Shown piece by piece: positions 9,801-19,008 of a stretch of DNA of 64,000 bases. The notes under the pieces were generated by a model, which ran no database searches, was not told where the DNA came from, and was given only the letters and a program-made list of their open reading frames with translations. The first letter of the stretch is position 1; every line of letters begins with the position of its first letter. Origin of the DNA: an uncultured Bacilli bacterium. GTDB taxonomy: Bacteria > Bacillota_I > Bacilli_A > RF39 > UBA660. Location: assembly GCA_947627805.1 (NCBI GenBank), contig CANQXB010000001.1, positions 1-64,000 of the forward strand. Direction: 5' to 3'. The position numbers and the translations under genes were made by a program.

Positions 9801-12642
9801 AATTGAAGCCGCAGAAGATCGTTTAGATAAATTTAAAGATCAGTATCAGCGATATGATGAATTGTTTGCGGGAGATTTAAATGAGACTCTTAAAACTCTT
9901 GAAGATTTAGAGGATCAAATTGAGGATCTCCGTATTGAAGCATTACAAACACAGATAGAAGCTGTTGAAAACATTAAAGATTTAAATGAAACATTAATTG
10001 ATTTTAATTTAATCTTTAGTGGTATGGAAAAAGATAATCCCTTCCGCGATATGAGCAGTTCTGCGCAAAAACTAGCTAAGTATTTTGACGCAGGAACTGG
10101 TTCTGCTAAAGAATTTTATGATACACTCATTAGCCGCACAGAGCAATTAATGAATACAAATAATATCTCAGAGTCAATGAGAAAATGGTATCAAGCTCAA
10201 CTTGAACAGATGCGGACAGCACGACAGGCCGCGGGTTCTGAAACAATGGAAGCCTATGGCACTGGTTATCTTGATATGGAACTTACAAATCTTCAAGCAA
10301 TACTAGAACAATTAAATCAGTTTGAACAAACTGGTATTTCTAGCATATTTGGTGAAGATTCTGCTGATTTATACGAAGTAGCACAAGATGTTTTTGAATC
10401 TGCCACAAGTATGATGGAAGATTTTGAAGATGAGATAGAAGATCTTAAAGATGCTATCCTTGACGCAATTGATGAAATTGGCGAAAAGATGGATGAGCGT
10501 CGAGAGCAATATGAAAACATCACTGATGAATTAGAACATCAACGTGAAATTGCTGAATTACTTCGTGGTGATCAAAATTATGATGAAATTAATCAGTTAT
10601 TACAAGCGCAACAAAATAATTATCAGTCATCAATTAGTTCGTTAGAAGATCAGTTAGATATATTAAAAGAATTACAGTCGGGATTAAAAGAAGATTCCGA
10701 AGAGTGGAAAGCTGTCCAAGAGATGATAGTTGATACTCAAGAACAATTAAATGATTTAGTTGAGGAATCTTTAGAGAATCTCCGCGAACAATACGAAAAT
10801 ACTGTTTCAGATATTGGTGATAGATGGGTAAAGAGTGCACTTGGTACTGATCTTGATTGGATGGAAGAACAGTGGGAGCTAATTAACCGTAATGCTGATT
10901 ATTACTTAGATGATGTAAACGCAGCTTATGAAACTCAAAAATTAGAGAATAAATATCTTGACCTTTTGGATAATGCGGGAGATTTACATTCTCAGCAACT
11001 AATTACTGAACAAATGTCACAGCAATTAGGTTATTTGCGGGAAAAGACAAAACTTTCTGAGTATGATGTTAAATATGCGGAAATGCAGATTGAACTTCTA
11101 CAAAAACGTATAGCATTAGAAGAAGCGCAACGTAGTAAATCACAGCTTAAATTGCGTCGTGATAGTCAAGGTAATTATAATTATGTTTATACCGCGGATA
11201 CTGAAGCTACAAAATCTGCTGAAGAAGATTATTTAGATGCGCAAAATAATGCGTATAATTTAAGTAAAGATCAGATGCGGGAAGCTCAAGAACAATCAAT
11301 GTCTGCTTTAGCCGATGCACGTAAACTACTTGATGACATTTGGAATGATGCTAATTTATCATTAGAAGAAAAGAAACAACGTACACAAACTATTATTGAT
11401 AGTTTGAAAGAATACCTTGAAGGTACCAGTGAACAATTAGCTACATCTCAAGCAAATATGGCTCAAAGTTTTTTTGGTTTCCAAGATTTCTTAAGCGAAT
11501 TAAATGCAGAAAGACTGCAAGAAGCATACGAACAGATGATTCAAGGTAATACTGATGCAATGGATCAAATTGATGATCGTTGGGATACTAGTATTACTGA
11601 TTGGCTATATAATTTAGATGAGTTTAATGGTAATACAGATGCGATGTTCAGAGAGTTGGTTAGTAATGCTGAGAATTATCAAGAACAAACTGATAGCATA
11701 GCTGATCTAGTTGAACAAAACTTTAATTCTGTAGCAGATGCCGTTAATAAAGCAAAAGATGCAACCGATTCATTAGCCGCATCAAATAATGATTTTATTA
11801 ATCAATTAAAAAATGACGCTGGCGTTATCCAAGATTATGAGTTAGTAATGCAAAGTTATGCGGATAAGATTCGTGATGCTGAGAATGCTATGCGTGCTTA
11901 TCAATCACAGGTTAATAGCTTACAACAACAAGTAGTCGCAAAAGAACAAGAGAATGCTAATTTAAGTTCTCAAGTTCAACAGTTACAAGATCAGATTAAT
12001 TATAATTATAACCCTGGCATCAGTAATGGTGGTGGAGGCGGCGGAGGTACTAACGAGATAAGAGTTGGTAATCGCTTTGGCTTCCATGGCTTATACTTCC
12101 ATGATAGTTGGGGAAGTAGACCTGCTGGTAGCATTCATGCAGATGAACCTGGTGCTGTTTTTATTCGTCCTGAATCTAACACTCAATTTGGTGGTAATCA
12201 ATCTTTCACAGGCGATTTCTCAGTTTCTATCGGTTCTGCTGTCGATGGTTATACGCAACTAGGTTGGGTTAGACCAGATCAGCTATTTGATACTGGTGGT
12301 TATACCGGCGAATGGTCTGATGGTGATCCAGAAGCTAAAAATGGAAAAATTGCTTGGTTACATTCCAAAGAGATGGTCTTAAATGAGGATGATACTCGCA
12401 ATATTCTTGTCGCGGTAGAAGCTGTACGAGATATGACAGCAAGTATCAAAAATGGTGCTTTAAGTGGACTTGCCTCTTCATTCTTAAATAATACTGGAGT
12501 AATACAGCCGCAAGTAGAAAATGTTGATCAAACAGTTTCTATTACAGCAGAATTTCCGAATGCAACTGACGCTAATGATATTAGAGAAGCAATTCTTGGA
12601 TTAAGTGAACAAGCATTCCAATATGCACATAGGACCAGATAA
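3802..12642 (+). CDS. Tail tape measure protein, 2946 aa
   Basis: The start is GTG 3802 with AAGGAGGT 8 bp upstream. The N-terminal third has the TP901-type tape-measure core (about residues 160-340: the DRSLTDIMLVSDYT and TQQSAAVTLAGKF segments). Strongly hydrophobic stretches occur near residues 485-510 and 910-945. Two Gly-rich linkers (about 1818-1868 and 2741-2750) separate long coiled-coil regions. The C-terminus has a Tyr-Thr-Gly-Glu-Trp and LHSKEMVLN stretch of the kind seen at tape-measure ends. The protein sets tail length and is normally ejected with the DNA. At the usual 0.15 nm per residue it predicts a tail up to about 440 nm, which is very long. No peptidoglycan hydrolase domain was recognised in it. 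Confidence 0.95.
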   Translation: MAKYSTTVEYNIQTRLDASGLTQLQTQLRQCETELNKMRGEDLISQSQLNAAQNRLRTYREALSQSFNALTKTMDVNQFNQILTNRGTSIQRMASDLNSLGVTGQRTFNGMISTLGRLDTGLKTTSKTTDKIFNTLGNTVRWGLIASAFQEVMNAAHNAVAYMQDLDRSLTDIMLVSDYTKDDMREFAQYANEAAAALGNTTVAYTDAAMIYAQQGYNLEDQKQLADMTLKVANVTGQETSEVSEQMTSIINGYGLAVDDLGASMDQIAKIANISAADVEELAVASSRVAATASALGVDQSQLYSQIGTIVSVTREAPEVVGNALKTIYARFGDLKMGETLEDGVDLGTFSGTLEKLGVQVLDTNGQMRDMGSIIEDLMQKWNTFDRATQQSAAVTLAGKFQYNRLMTLMNNQDMYYDYLEEAENNSLGTLDEMESEYLDSLAGKSATLQATVEGLLSSLFDQSKFTPVIGFFTDLIGLVDNLVKGIGGGIPVLTAFSGILLRTFSQNIGNMISKNLTSRRAGQLAQKSSQAALSSLQRLGGNESISAEQDRYRDFAQFGQTNSARLNLDEVKQYNGMLEQGRQKLDALATAESKHQANIDATNIKIAALNATMGEQQQKEALLSNTNRFAPFNLDLENINTSAINTQLKGTTDNLQTLMTMLTEVESETADATLRTTQYSDILNMLKTEASSLSNVFGDQLITMLNNFELECGDAGIDAQRLGDIITQIQTRIAEARAAGGYNTATQMDTGQSTVDAARFANNAQQQEEEAWMQSRVESNQYADIMNVVGAVAQLTFAWQSFQSLGSLWGNSDVELGEKISQTVLSLTMSVPMIVSAFLQLKQANISTLFGEWSRTLANFSQNQLGKFQQGLGRARQAMEASATTSRAAALGFGIMGTAASAASGMVKALGIALEFLTTGPGIALMAALTIIPMVLQGIESAHQAQVTAANDAAQKAQSAADSAIESTKNWNELYQTWEETHVASTEFRTAAEEISDSLNIIGGDALIAAGKFDELNNEISKIKDEKLNENINAQQQVIDVNRQDMMGTLTNGSLASDVYRAASQHGATAEAREAFGWNAETQTIDNLSYEESYVGIKKLVADLREEQQELQNTSDRTQEQDDRLEELKEAISAVNQELGNNEEWGAIEEAEASLSASVAQTSRFQEQLKQAQTGQEIYDTFANSDNEYMATYWKGLQTAAERYRFAVQYVTDETQKMALTTQYAYESLSEKISDPTQLEKAFNTIKGYYNSPDEMLQFIGTLDENATLDEINNAIHDFNMKKFDKLLFDVDLNTDELKEAVDNRENLESLITSYQENGNFTTEETASLIAEHPEYLEYLTKVGDQYMLNERALTDWNNATDAQADALEELTTVDYSALKEINNVLTQELDESAFSQIASDFGELDAAGAATSLRDLNQSFIDGDMSINDYANGLSNITQQIGELGNLTSFDSENGITLGLDSDELAQLSDLLGSIGNSIAEAMSEATKSFELGQSSLKDYLGTLGELADVSADVSAEMKGLTKVGDRWTASQEDAADAVDEETQRQVDQINALEDSADEVQDLNKVWGVFTDQGKDLSDWFGDFGTEIDTSAIEASGQHYYDVLNNLASASAEFFAAHKDEAIAFADQLIQTGAVTLEELKQYGIISEQQTMITANQLGLILATNASALQQLVVNDTQAASQLVRSMLGVTEQQVAIASSGIADMLDGLAGVLNSFSVDILATVSQDDSLGSEVGGEYGVIDSTGIFGSVAQAVVGSVKIGGKIPGFRIGIKSENASFNHESESYKTGLSQLASGSSVMANAFGGNGASLDDFYNNPGGGGGVPASSFSPSSGRSSGSSGGGGGGGGSSPKSSGGSGGSGGSGSGNTYEPKTKELIEEEIDRYERVDTLLEDVENKFDEVSNEQDRLIGFDQADNMMEQIDLLQKQIVLHKEKLALQQQEAQELRNQLSSQYGIAFDAEGFISNYAEVHQRLTNEVNNLINQYNATADEAGQEALEQQIEAAEDRLDKFKDQYQRYDELFAGDLNETLKTLEDLEDQIEDLRIEALQTQIEAVENIKDLNETLIDFNLIFSGMEKDNPFRDMSSSAQKLAKYFDAGTGSAKEFYDTLISRTEQLMNTNNISESMRKWYQAQLEQMRTARQAAGSETMEAYGTGYLDMELTNLQAILEQLNQFEQTGISSIFGEDSADLYEVAQDVFESATSMMEDFEDEIEDLKDAILDAIDEIGEKMDERREQYENITDELEHQREIAELLRGDQNYDEINQLLQAQQNNYQSSISSLEDQLDILKELQSGLKEDSEEWKAVQEMIVDTQEQLNDLVEESLENLREQYENTVSDIGDRWVKSALGTDLDWMEEQWELINRNADYYLDDVNAAYETQKLENKYLDLLDNAGDLHSQQLITEQMSQQLGYLREKTKLSEYDVKYAEMQIELLQKRIALEEAQRSKSQLKLRRDSQGNYNYVYTADTEATKSAEEDYLDAQNNAYNLSKDQMREAQEQSMSALADARKLLDDIWNDANLSLEEKKQRTQTIIDSLKEYLEGTSEQLATSQANMAQSFFGFQDFLSELNAERLQEAYEQMIQGNTDAMDQIDDRWDTSITDWLYNLDEFNGNTDAMFRELVSNAENYQEQTDSIADLVEQNFNSVADAVNKAKDATDSLAASNNDFINQLKNDAGVIQDYELVMQSYADKIRDAENAMRAYQSQVNSLQQQVVAKEQENANLSSQVQQLQDQINYNYNPGISNGGGGGGGTNEIRVGNRFGFHGLYFHDSWGSRPAGSIHADEPGAVFIRPESNTQFGGNQSFTGDFSVSIGSAVDGYTQLGWVRPDQLFDTGGYTGEWSDGDPEAKNGKIAWLHSKEMVLNEDDTRNILVAVEAVRDMTASIKNGALSGLASSFLNNTGVIQPQVENVDQTVSITAEFPNATDANDIREAILGLSEQAFQYAHRTR

Positions 12643-12716
12643 TCTGGACAAAAATGAATAATTTTAGTTTCATAATTTTGATATTATATTGGATTATGAG
12701 ATTAAAGGACTTTATT

Positions 12717-12752
12717 AGGGAGAAGTATATCTCATACTTCTCCCTATTTTTT
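12717..12752 (+). terminator. Intrinsic terminator after the tape measure
   Basis: AGGGAGAAGTAT (12717-12728) pairs perfectly with ATACTTCTCCCT (12734-12745) around a 5-nt loop, followed by ATTTTTT. The stem is 12 bp without a mismatch. The next gene starts only 20 bp later, and no promoter lies between terminator and start. Confidence 0.9.
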
Positions 12753-12771
12753 ATTTATGAGGGGTGATAAG

Positions 12772-15700
12772 GTGTCTAACAATTTACAAGAACCTATCTT
12801 GCAAGCAATAGACAATATTGCCCAAGAGCGGATAAATGCACTTTCTCTTGATAGGACTATCACAGCAACAGTTGTTCAATGTAATAATAGTTTAACAGGA
12901 GAACATCAAATTAATTATCAAGGAGGTACATTTGTTGCATATTCTCAAGAGAATAAGACATATTCCCGCAATACTTGTGTATATGTTTTAGTTCCTGAAA
13001 GTGACTTTACTAAAAAGAAAATTATTATTGGTGAAGCAACTGCTTTAGAGGATGACCGCAATATTACGTTTGTATCTTCTTTATTAAATAACTATAATAC
13101 GATTGGCCGCAATGTTATATCTGATACTGATGAGACTTTTGGATTGCATTCATATTTGGCTGATGATTATTGTTTAATTTATGATTATAATAATCCTGGA
13201 CAAAGCTCTGTTTCTATAGATATAGAAGAATTTCAAAATTATTTAAAAGAAGCTGAAGCTATTATGATTGAAGCTAGTTTTCAAACTAGACTTCCTAAAG
13301 ACCACAGAAATAGTAAAACTGGTATTTATGGACTACAATTTATTCTAGCCTTTAAGGATAGATCAACCGATGAAGAAGAAACGTATAGGACTTATTCTTA
13401 TGTTTTAGACACGAATAATATGACTGGTAATCCATATGCTTATAGTACATGGTCTGACCAGTACAATATTTTTCCAATAGATACAGAGAACTTTTCACAT
13501 ATCCAAACTATTTTATTTTATTCTCATGGTTTTGTCCAACAAGATGATTATATTAATGATACTTTATGGGGCGCTGATATATGGTGTAAAGAACTTGAAA
13601 TTTATGGATTAAAACCTATATCTTCTATTAATGGAGACTATCGTTTAAAAATTAGTACACCAGATGGTGCTACTTTTAAAACAAGTACTCCTAATAGTTC
13701 TTTAAGTGTTTTAGCTTCACTCCAACATAAAAATACTTATTTAACCGATTCTACCATGTTTTATTGGTTTTTAGAAGATGCGCGAATTACAACCGCGAGT
13801 GAAGATTATCAAATGTATGGCGGAGTTGGTTGGAGACGTTTAAGAGATAAAGGTGTTAAAGCTACTATCTCAGTTTTAGAGTCAGAAAATAGGGCTTTTG
13901 AAAATAAATATCTTTGTGTAGCGGTATACAAAGAAACAATTATTCTAAAAGAATATTTTACAATTTATAATGAAACACAAAAACATAGTATTGGAATTGT
14001 TTCTGACTTAGGCGTTAAATTTAGTTTTGATCGTGGCACTCCTACTTTAACTTGTTGTATTGACAACAAAGATAAAGATTTTGATAAAGGTAATCCAACT
14101 AATCGACCAAATGAGTGGTATACTTTTATGTGGAGTAAACTAGATGAATATGGTCAGACTTTTCCTTTTAATCAAACTAAAGAACAACTGCAACAAGCAT
14201 ATAACGATGGTCTCCGAACTGGTATGTCATATGCGGAATTATCTAGTTTAAATGTACAGATAAATGCATTAGAAGGTGTAGAATTTCCAAAAGGTATAGA
14301 AGGAAATCAATTAATATATCCTGTTAAATCTATTGATAATTATGCAACTTTTAGATGTAGTGTTTATACGAAAGACTCACAACGAGGAGAGTCTTATTAT
14401 ATAGGTTCCGCGGATATTACTCTTCAAAATGAAGGTTCTGCAACTCCGCATGATTATTTTATTATTATTGAAAATGGAGATCAAGTATTTCAGTATAGTG
14501 AATCTGGTGTATCTCCTGCGAGTGATCGTTATCAAGATCCTTTAAAGATTTTGCCATTAACTGCTCATTTTTATGATCCTGCGGGTATTGAAGTTAATGC
14601 GGGAACGTATGAAGTTAAATGGCAAGTACCATTAGAAGATACCATGATAGAACTTCCTGAAGAAGGTTTGAGTTTAAATCCTGCATCAGGAAAGATTGAA
14701 TGGTTTACTAATTCTCCTTATCCTACTAATATTGTAGATAGTTATAATTATCAGGCTTTACATAATCAAATCACTTGTATTGTTACTTATCAAGGACAAC
14801 AATATAGTAAAGATACTAATTTTCTATTTGCAAAAGTAGGAGATAATGGTACTAATGGTACTGATATAATTGCAAAAATTTCTCCTACTTGGACAGAGGG
14901 ATCACTTTTAGATAATGACTTATTAACTCTTGAAGTTAGTTCAAGTGGTACTGCACAATGGAATACAGGTCAAACTACAAGTACTCCTGTATTACAATTT
15001 GATTTATTTCAAAGAGGCACAAAACTATCTCTTACTTCCTCAATTTTGTGGTCTATATGTGATACTACAAGTAAAAGTATTACGTTGAATACTAGTAACA
15101 ATAAAGCTGTAATTGGTTATCAAAATGTTGATAATAGATTAATGAATCAAATAGTGCGGGCATCTACTACTTTATTTAATCTATCGAGTGAAGCAGAAGA
15201 TCAAGAATTACCAGTTCTACAAACTGGTGATAAAATGACGTATTATGCTTTTTATAGTATTCCAATAGTAAAGTATAGAACATCTAGCTATAAAGTACAT
15301 ATTGATAATGAATTTACTTTAAAACAAATACTTTATAATGCGGATGGCCGCAATCCGATGTATAATAAAAATCAAGGTGTTAAAATTCGTCTTACTGCGC
15401 CAAATAGTAACCAACCTATTGTAGGTAAAACTATAGTATTAGAAGCTATAGGTGGCAGAAAGCCAACAGATGATAAAACTACTAGCACATCAAGTATGGA
15501 ATCTACTGATACGTGCGCTTTCCGCTTAATTAAAGAAAAAGATACTACAGAAAAATTATCTAAAATAACGTTAACTACACAAGAAGATGGTAGCTGTAAT
15601 ATATATATATTACCAAATGATGTATATGATGGTTTTACTATGAATCATATGGTTCACGGTAAGATATATTCTTCTTCTTCTACTTCTGGAAATGCTGAAG

Positions 15701-18447
15701 CAGAATTTTGGGTTCCAATTTATATGTCTCTTAACACTTATGGATTAGCTTCCTTAAATGCTTGGGATGGAAATAGAATTGAAATTAATGATGAAGAAAA
15801 TTACATCTTAGCTCCGCAAATTGGCGCGGGTGAAAAAGACACTGATAATAAATTTACTGGTGTAGTCATGGGTAAAACTATTACCTATGATAATATGAAC
15901 GATGATAAACAAAATGGTGCTTATAATAAATCTATTGGTTTACAGGGATATAGTCATGGCGAGCGTTCTATTTTCTTAGATGCGGAAACTGGTAATGCTA
16001 CTTTTGGTTTGCCTGAACTAGATACACGATATGGTGAAGGTAGAATTGAATTGGTTCCAGGTGGTATTTCTTCTGTTTCACGATGGAAACTTGATTCTCG
16101 TAGTTTATATAATATTGCGAATGCTAAAGGTTTAACTGCTGAAGATATAGAAATTGGACCAGCTTATGGCAAAGCAGGTTTAGTAGATATTACAGATGTT
16201 AAAGCACCAGGTGTAGGTACGACTCATGAAGCTGTTCGTAGTATTCCTCATTGGGCACCAGGCGTTTTATTAAATGCTGATCCTCCTTACATATCTGTAA
16301 AAGGCAAACGATTATTATCTTCAGAGGATAATATTGATTTTGATGCAGCTAATACTGTTGTTACAGAGGGCGATACTTTTGAAGTAGAAATTGATCCTAA
16401 TAATTCATCAATTTTTACTGTATATAGACATACTAATACTGTAGTTGATATAGATTATGTTGTTCAGACTGATCCAACGGATAATCGTTTAGCTGTTGTT
16501 AATCTTTCTAATGGTAATATATATACTAAAGCTATTTATAGTCCTTCTACTTCTCGTAATAAAGATAATATTGATAGTTGGCAAGTAATACGAGCGTATA
16601 AAAACAATCAATTTTTAATTCCAGAAACAAGTAGTAGTGATTGGGCTATTAGAGTTATAGAATCTACACAGTCTCTCCCTTTTACTATTAAAAAAGACAG
16701 TCTTAAACCTTCTGAAGGTATTTGGCGAAGAGAAGCTAAAGTAGGCATTAATACACAAGGTCGTTTTTATACTAATGCTTTAAAAGATTCAACAACCGCT
16801 CTTAATATTGGTCTTTTAGGAGCTTTTGGACGTAAAGCTACACAAAATGCATATGTTGGTGCTTCATTTGAAGTAGGAACCGTAAAAGATAATACATTAG
16901 TTAAATTTTTTACAGATGCAAAAGATATTAATAAAGGCGATGGCCATTTATATTTAACCACATCGACAAGCCTTAGTACAGAGTATCAACGGCCATTAAG
17001 TATCCATGCTAAAACTATTGCTTTATATTCTTTAGCGGCTTCGCCTACTGATGACTCTTCTGATAGCCCCGCAAAAAAGACAGAAACAAATCATGCTTTA
17101 ATACTTGATGATAGTCAAGCAACGTTAAAAAATGATACTAGCTATTTAATTTTACGACGTTCAAACAGTAATGAAGAAGATGTCGAGCCATCGGAATTTA
17201 TTATTGATAGTAGATTAAAAACTGTTGTTGAGCAGGGTGTTAGCAAGGAAGTTAAAAAAGATAACCAAGAAATTTATGGAGCTACTTTTACAGAAGAAGT
17301 AAAAGATGAAGTTAATAAAACTTGGAAAGATAATGGTATAATTAGCATAGAAAAAGATTATACTCTTACTACTGGTGGAGAAAACACAACAACAGGTTTT
17401 CAAATTACAACTAATAATGGTACTACTGGAAAAATGATATTAGGTTCTCGTGGAGGTAACATAGCACAAATTACTTTAGATAAAGGAACTAGTAATAATA
17501 GTACGTTAAAATCTCATTATGGGTGGGAAATCACTGGTGGAAATGGTAGTAACGGTGGCATTTCTATTATAAGTGATGGTTCTAGTCATGGTATTATTCT
17601 TAATGCTATACCTCCGAATGGAGAAGCAACGCAGGGTGTTAAGTTATCTATGATACCTCAAAGTGAGGGATCTGCTAGCATATGGGATTTAAATAGCTCT
17701 AATGGTAGAATTACTTCAGTACCAAATAATTATATTCTTGCTAACGACCCAAATGAAGGACCACCTGGTATGCATTCTGATCACGTTGGACAACCTACAA
17801 CTAATTACGTACGAGCGCATCCAGGAATAGTAGCTGGTTGGTTGTGTTTAGATAGTGGTATTAATAGATACGGAGTAGACACTCATAACAATTGGACAAC
17901 GAATTTACGACAGTATAGTTTACTTGCTGTTCAACCAATTGTTGCGCCAGATTTTCATTTTAATATAAATCAAACACGTACTGCTTATTCTAATTTAGAT
18001 CCACAGCGTTATCCAAATATTGCTAATCAGACTTGTACGTCACAAAGTATATTAACACATCTAACTTTCTTATATGAACTTTTTAATAAAACAGCATCAT
18101 GGGTTAATACGCGTATAGATGAATTATGGTCTCAAACAGACAGTACTATTAATAACGTTAATGCAGATATAAGAAACTGGGTTGCTAAGAATTATTCAAC
18201 AATAGAATATAATGATAATACTAACCAAGAGGTAAAAAATTGGGTCAATAGCCAAGGTTTTGCTAAAGGCAATTTTGCCTCAGCAAATCATAAGCATTAT
18301 GTGGGTCAGGTTATAGGTGGCCAAAGATATTCCTTCCAAAGCTTCGGCATAGATAACCCCGGCATGTATTATGACGCAGATGGAAGAGGTGCTTATGGCG
18401 TCCTTGCTCAGGGATCAGGAATGTTATATACTGGTATCCCAGTATAA
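12772..18447 (+). CDS. Giant tail/fibre protein, 1891 aa
   Basis: I start the gene at GTG 12772, because GAGGGGTGAT lies at the right distance before it. The upstream in-frame ATG at 12757 sits just after the terminator T run and has no ribosome site. The product begins SNNLQEPIL and is beta-rich throughout. It includes a collagen-like Gly-Asn turn near residue 700, and a segment near residue 1050-1130 (ERSIFLDAETGNATFGL) of the kind found in siphovirus tail-tip and fibre proteins. The C-terminus is Gly/Tyr-rich and ends in MLYTGIPV. Position straight after the tape measure and size suggest a central tail-tip or side-fibre component. Receptor binding is possible but unproven. Confidence 0.7.
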   Translation: MSNNLQEPILQAIDNIAQERINALSLDRTITATVVQCNNSLTGEHQINYQGGTFVAYSQENKTYSRNTCVYVLVPESDFTKKKIIIGEATALEDDRNITFVSSLLNNYNTIGRNVISDTDETFGLHSYLADDYCLIYDYNNPGQSSVSIDIEEFQNYLKEAEAIMIEASFQTRLPKDHRNSKTGIYGLQFILAFKDRSTDEEETYRTYSYVLDTNNMTGNPYAYSTWSDQYNIFPIDTENFSHIQTILFYSHGFVQQDDYINDTLWGADIWCKELEIYGLKPISSINGDYRLKISTPDGATFKTSTPNSSLSVLASLQHKNTYLTDSTMFYWFLEDARITTASEDYQMYGGVGWRRLRDKGVKATISVLESENRAFENKYLCVAVYKETIILKEYFTIYNETQKHSIGIVSDLGVKFSFDRGTPTLTCCIDNKDKDFDKGNPTNRPNEWYTFMWSKLDEYGQTFPFNQTKEQLQQAYNDGLRTGMSYAELSSLNVQINALEGVEFPKGIEGNQLIYPVKSIDNYATFRCSVYTKDSQRGESYYIGSADITLQNEGSATPHDYFIIIENGDQVFQYSESGVSPASDRYQDPLKILPLTAHFYDPAGIEVNAGTYEVKWQVPLEDTMIELPEEGLSLNPASGKIEWFTNSPYPTNIVDSYNYQALHNQITCIVTYQGQQYSKDTNFLFAKVGDNGTNGTDIIAKISPTWTEGSLLDNDLLTLEVSSSGTAQWNTGQTTSTPVLQFDLFQRGTKLSLTSSILWSICDTTSKSITLNTSNNKAVIGYQNVDNRLMNQIVRASTTLFNLSSEAEDQELPVLQTGDKMTYYAFYSIPIVKYRTSSYKVHIDNEFTLKQILYNADGRNPMYNKNQGVKIRLTAPNSNQPIVGKTIVLEAIGGRKPTDDKTTSTSSMESTDTCAFRLIKEKDTTEKLSKITLTTQEDGSCNIYILPNDVYDGFTMNHMVHGKIYSSSSTSGNAEAEFWVPIYMSLNTYGLASLNAWDGNRIEINDEENYILAPQIGAGEKDTDNKFTGVVMGKTITYDNMNDDKQNGAYNKSIGLQGYSHGERSIFLDAETGNATFGLPELDTRYGEGRIELVPGGISSVSRWKLDSRSLYNIANAKGLTAEDIEIGPAYGKAGLVDITDVKAPGVGTTHEAVRSIPHWAPGVLLNADPPYISVKGKRLLSSEDNIDFDAANTVVTEGDTFEVEIDPNNSSIFTVYRHTNTVVDIDYVVQTDPTDNRLAVVNLSNGNIYTKAIYSPSTSRNKDNIDSWQVIRAYKNNQFLIPETSSSDWAIRVIESTQSLPFTIKKDSLKPSEGIWRREAKVGINTQGRFYTNALKDSTTALNIGLLGAFGRKATQNAYVGASFEVGTVKDNTLVKFFTDAKDINKGDGHLYLTTSTSLSTEYQRPLSIHAKTIALYSLAASPTDDSSDSPAKKTETNHALILDDSQATLKNDTSYLILRRSNSNEEDVEPSEFIIDSRLKTVVEQGVSKEVKKDNQEIYGATFTEEVKDEVNKTWKDNGIISIEKDYTLTTGGENTTTGFQITTNNGTTGKMILGSRGGNIAQITLDKGTSNNSTLKSHYGWEITGGNGSNGGISIISDGSSHGIILNAIPPNGEATQGVKLSMIPQSEGSASIWDLNSSNGRITSVPNNYILANDPNEGPPGMHSDHVGQPTTNYVRAHPGIVAGWLCLDSGINRYGVDTHNNWTTNLRQYSLLAVQPIVAPDFHFNINQTRTAYSNLDPQRYPNIANQTCTSQSILTHLTFLYELFNKTASWVNTRIDELWSQTDSTINNVNADIRNWVAKNYSTIEYNDNTNQEVKNWVNSQGFAKGNFASANHKHYVGQVIGGQRYSFQSFGIDNPGMYYDADGRGAYGVLAQGSGMLYTGIPV

Positions 18448-18468
18448 AAGAGATAAAAGGAGATTATA

Positions 18469-18726
18469 ATGGATTTACAATTAAGAACGCAGCTTAGAGC
18501 AACTTTGCAAGATTATATTAGTGGGTTAATGGTAAATAATAAAATACCTGCCAGTCTTATGGAGGATGCTCTTGAACATATTCTTTTACAAGTGCGGGAA
18601 GCCACTATGGCAGAATATGTAGATTGGGCTATTCAAGATAAAGATACAGCTCTTCAAGAACTAGAAAATAGTCTAAAAGATACTCCTCAGGATGTAGAAG
18701 AGGAGAATGAACAGAGTGAGGAGTAA
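18469..18726 (+). CDS. Small hypothetical protein, 85 aa
   Basis: The ATG at 18469 is preceded by AAAGGAG. The 85-residue product is helical and ends in a very acidic tail (EEENEQSEE). I recognise no family. It sits between two tail genes with short gaps on both sides (21 and 3 bp), so it is co-translated with them; a chaperone or minor tail role is a guess from context. Confidence 0.65.
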   Translation: MDLQLRTQLRATLQDYISGLMVNNKIPASLMEDALEHILLQVREATMAEYVDWAIQDKDTALQELENSLKDTPQDVEEENEQSEE

Positions 18727-18729
18727 AAT

Positions 18730-18987
18730 ATGGCACAAATTAGCCAATTAAAAGATGTATCAGTTAAGCAGGATACGGGTGAAATGAATGGCCCGTATCC
18801 TGTCGGGGTAACTTTTGATAATGTAGTTGATTCCAATAGGAGTAAAGGAAATTATAGTTTAAGAAAATTTTTTGATAATTATATAGATTATATGACAACC
18901 GCAGATTTTATTTATTGCGGGGCAGAAGAACCTCAAAATTCACATGTAAAAATTTGGATAGATACAGCACATAGTAATCAGAATTAA
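18730..18987 (+). CDS. Small hypothetical protein, 85 aa, with an internal mRNA hairpin
   Basis: The ATG at 18730 is 3 bp after the previous stop, and the GAGTGAGGAG ribosome site lies inside the upstream gene, so translation is probably coupled. No family is recognised. The early coding sequence contains a perfect 11-bp inverted repeat (18769-18779 and 18792-18802) around a 12-nt loop, unusually stable for coding DNA in this genome. The protein ends just before the large Dit-like gene. Confidence 0.65.
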   Translation: MAQISQLKDVSVKQDTGEMNGPYPVGVTFDNVVDSNRSKGNYSLRKFFDNYIDYMTTADFIYCGAEEPQNSHVKIWIDTAHSNQN

Positions 18988-19008
18988 TATTCGGAAAGGA
19001 GATTCTCT

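Noticed and set aside
12757..12771. ATG 12757 as start of the 1.9-kb-codon tail protein
   Set aside because: It lies directly after the terminator T tract with no ribosome site; GTG 12772 has GAGGGGTGAT upstream.
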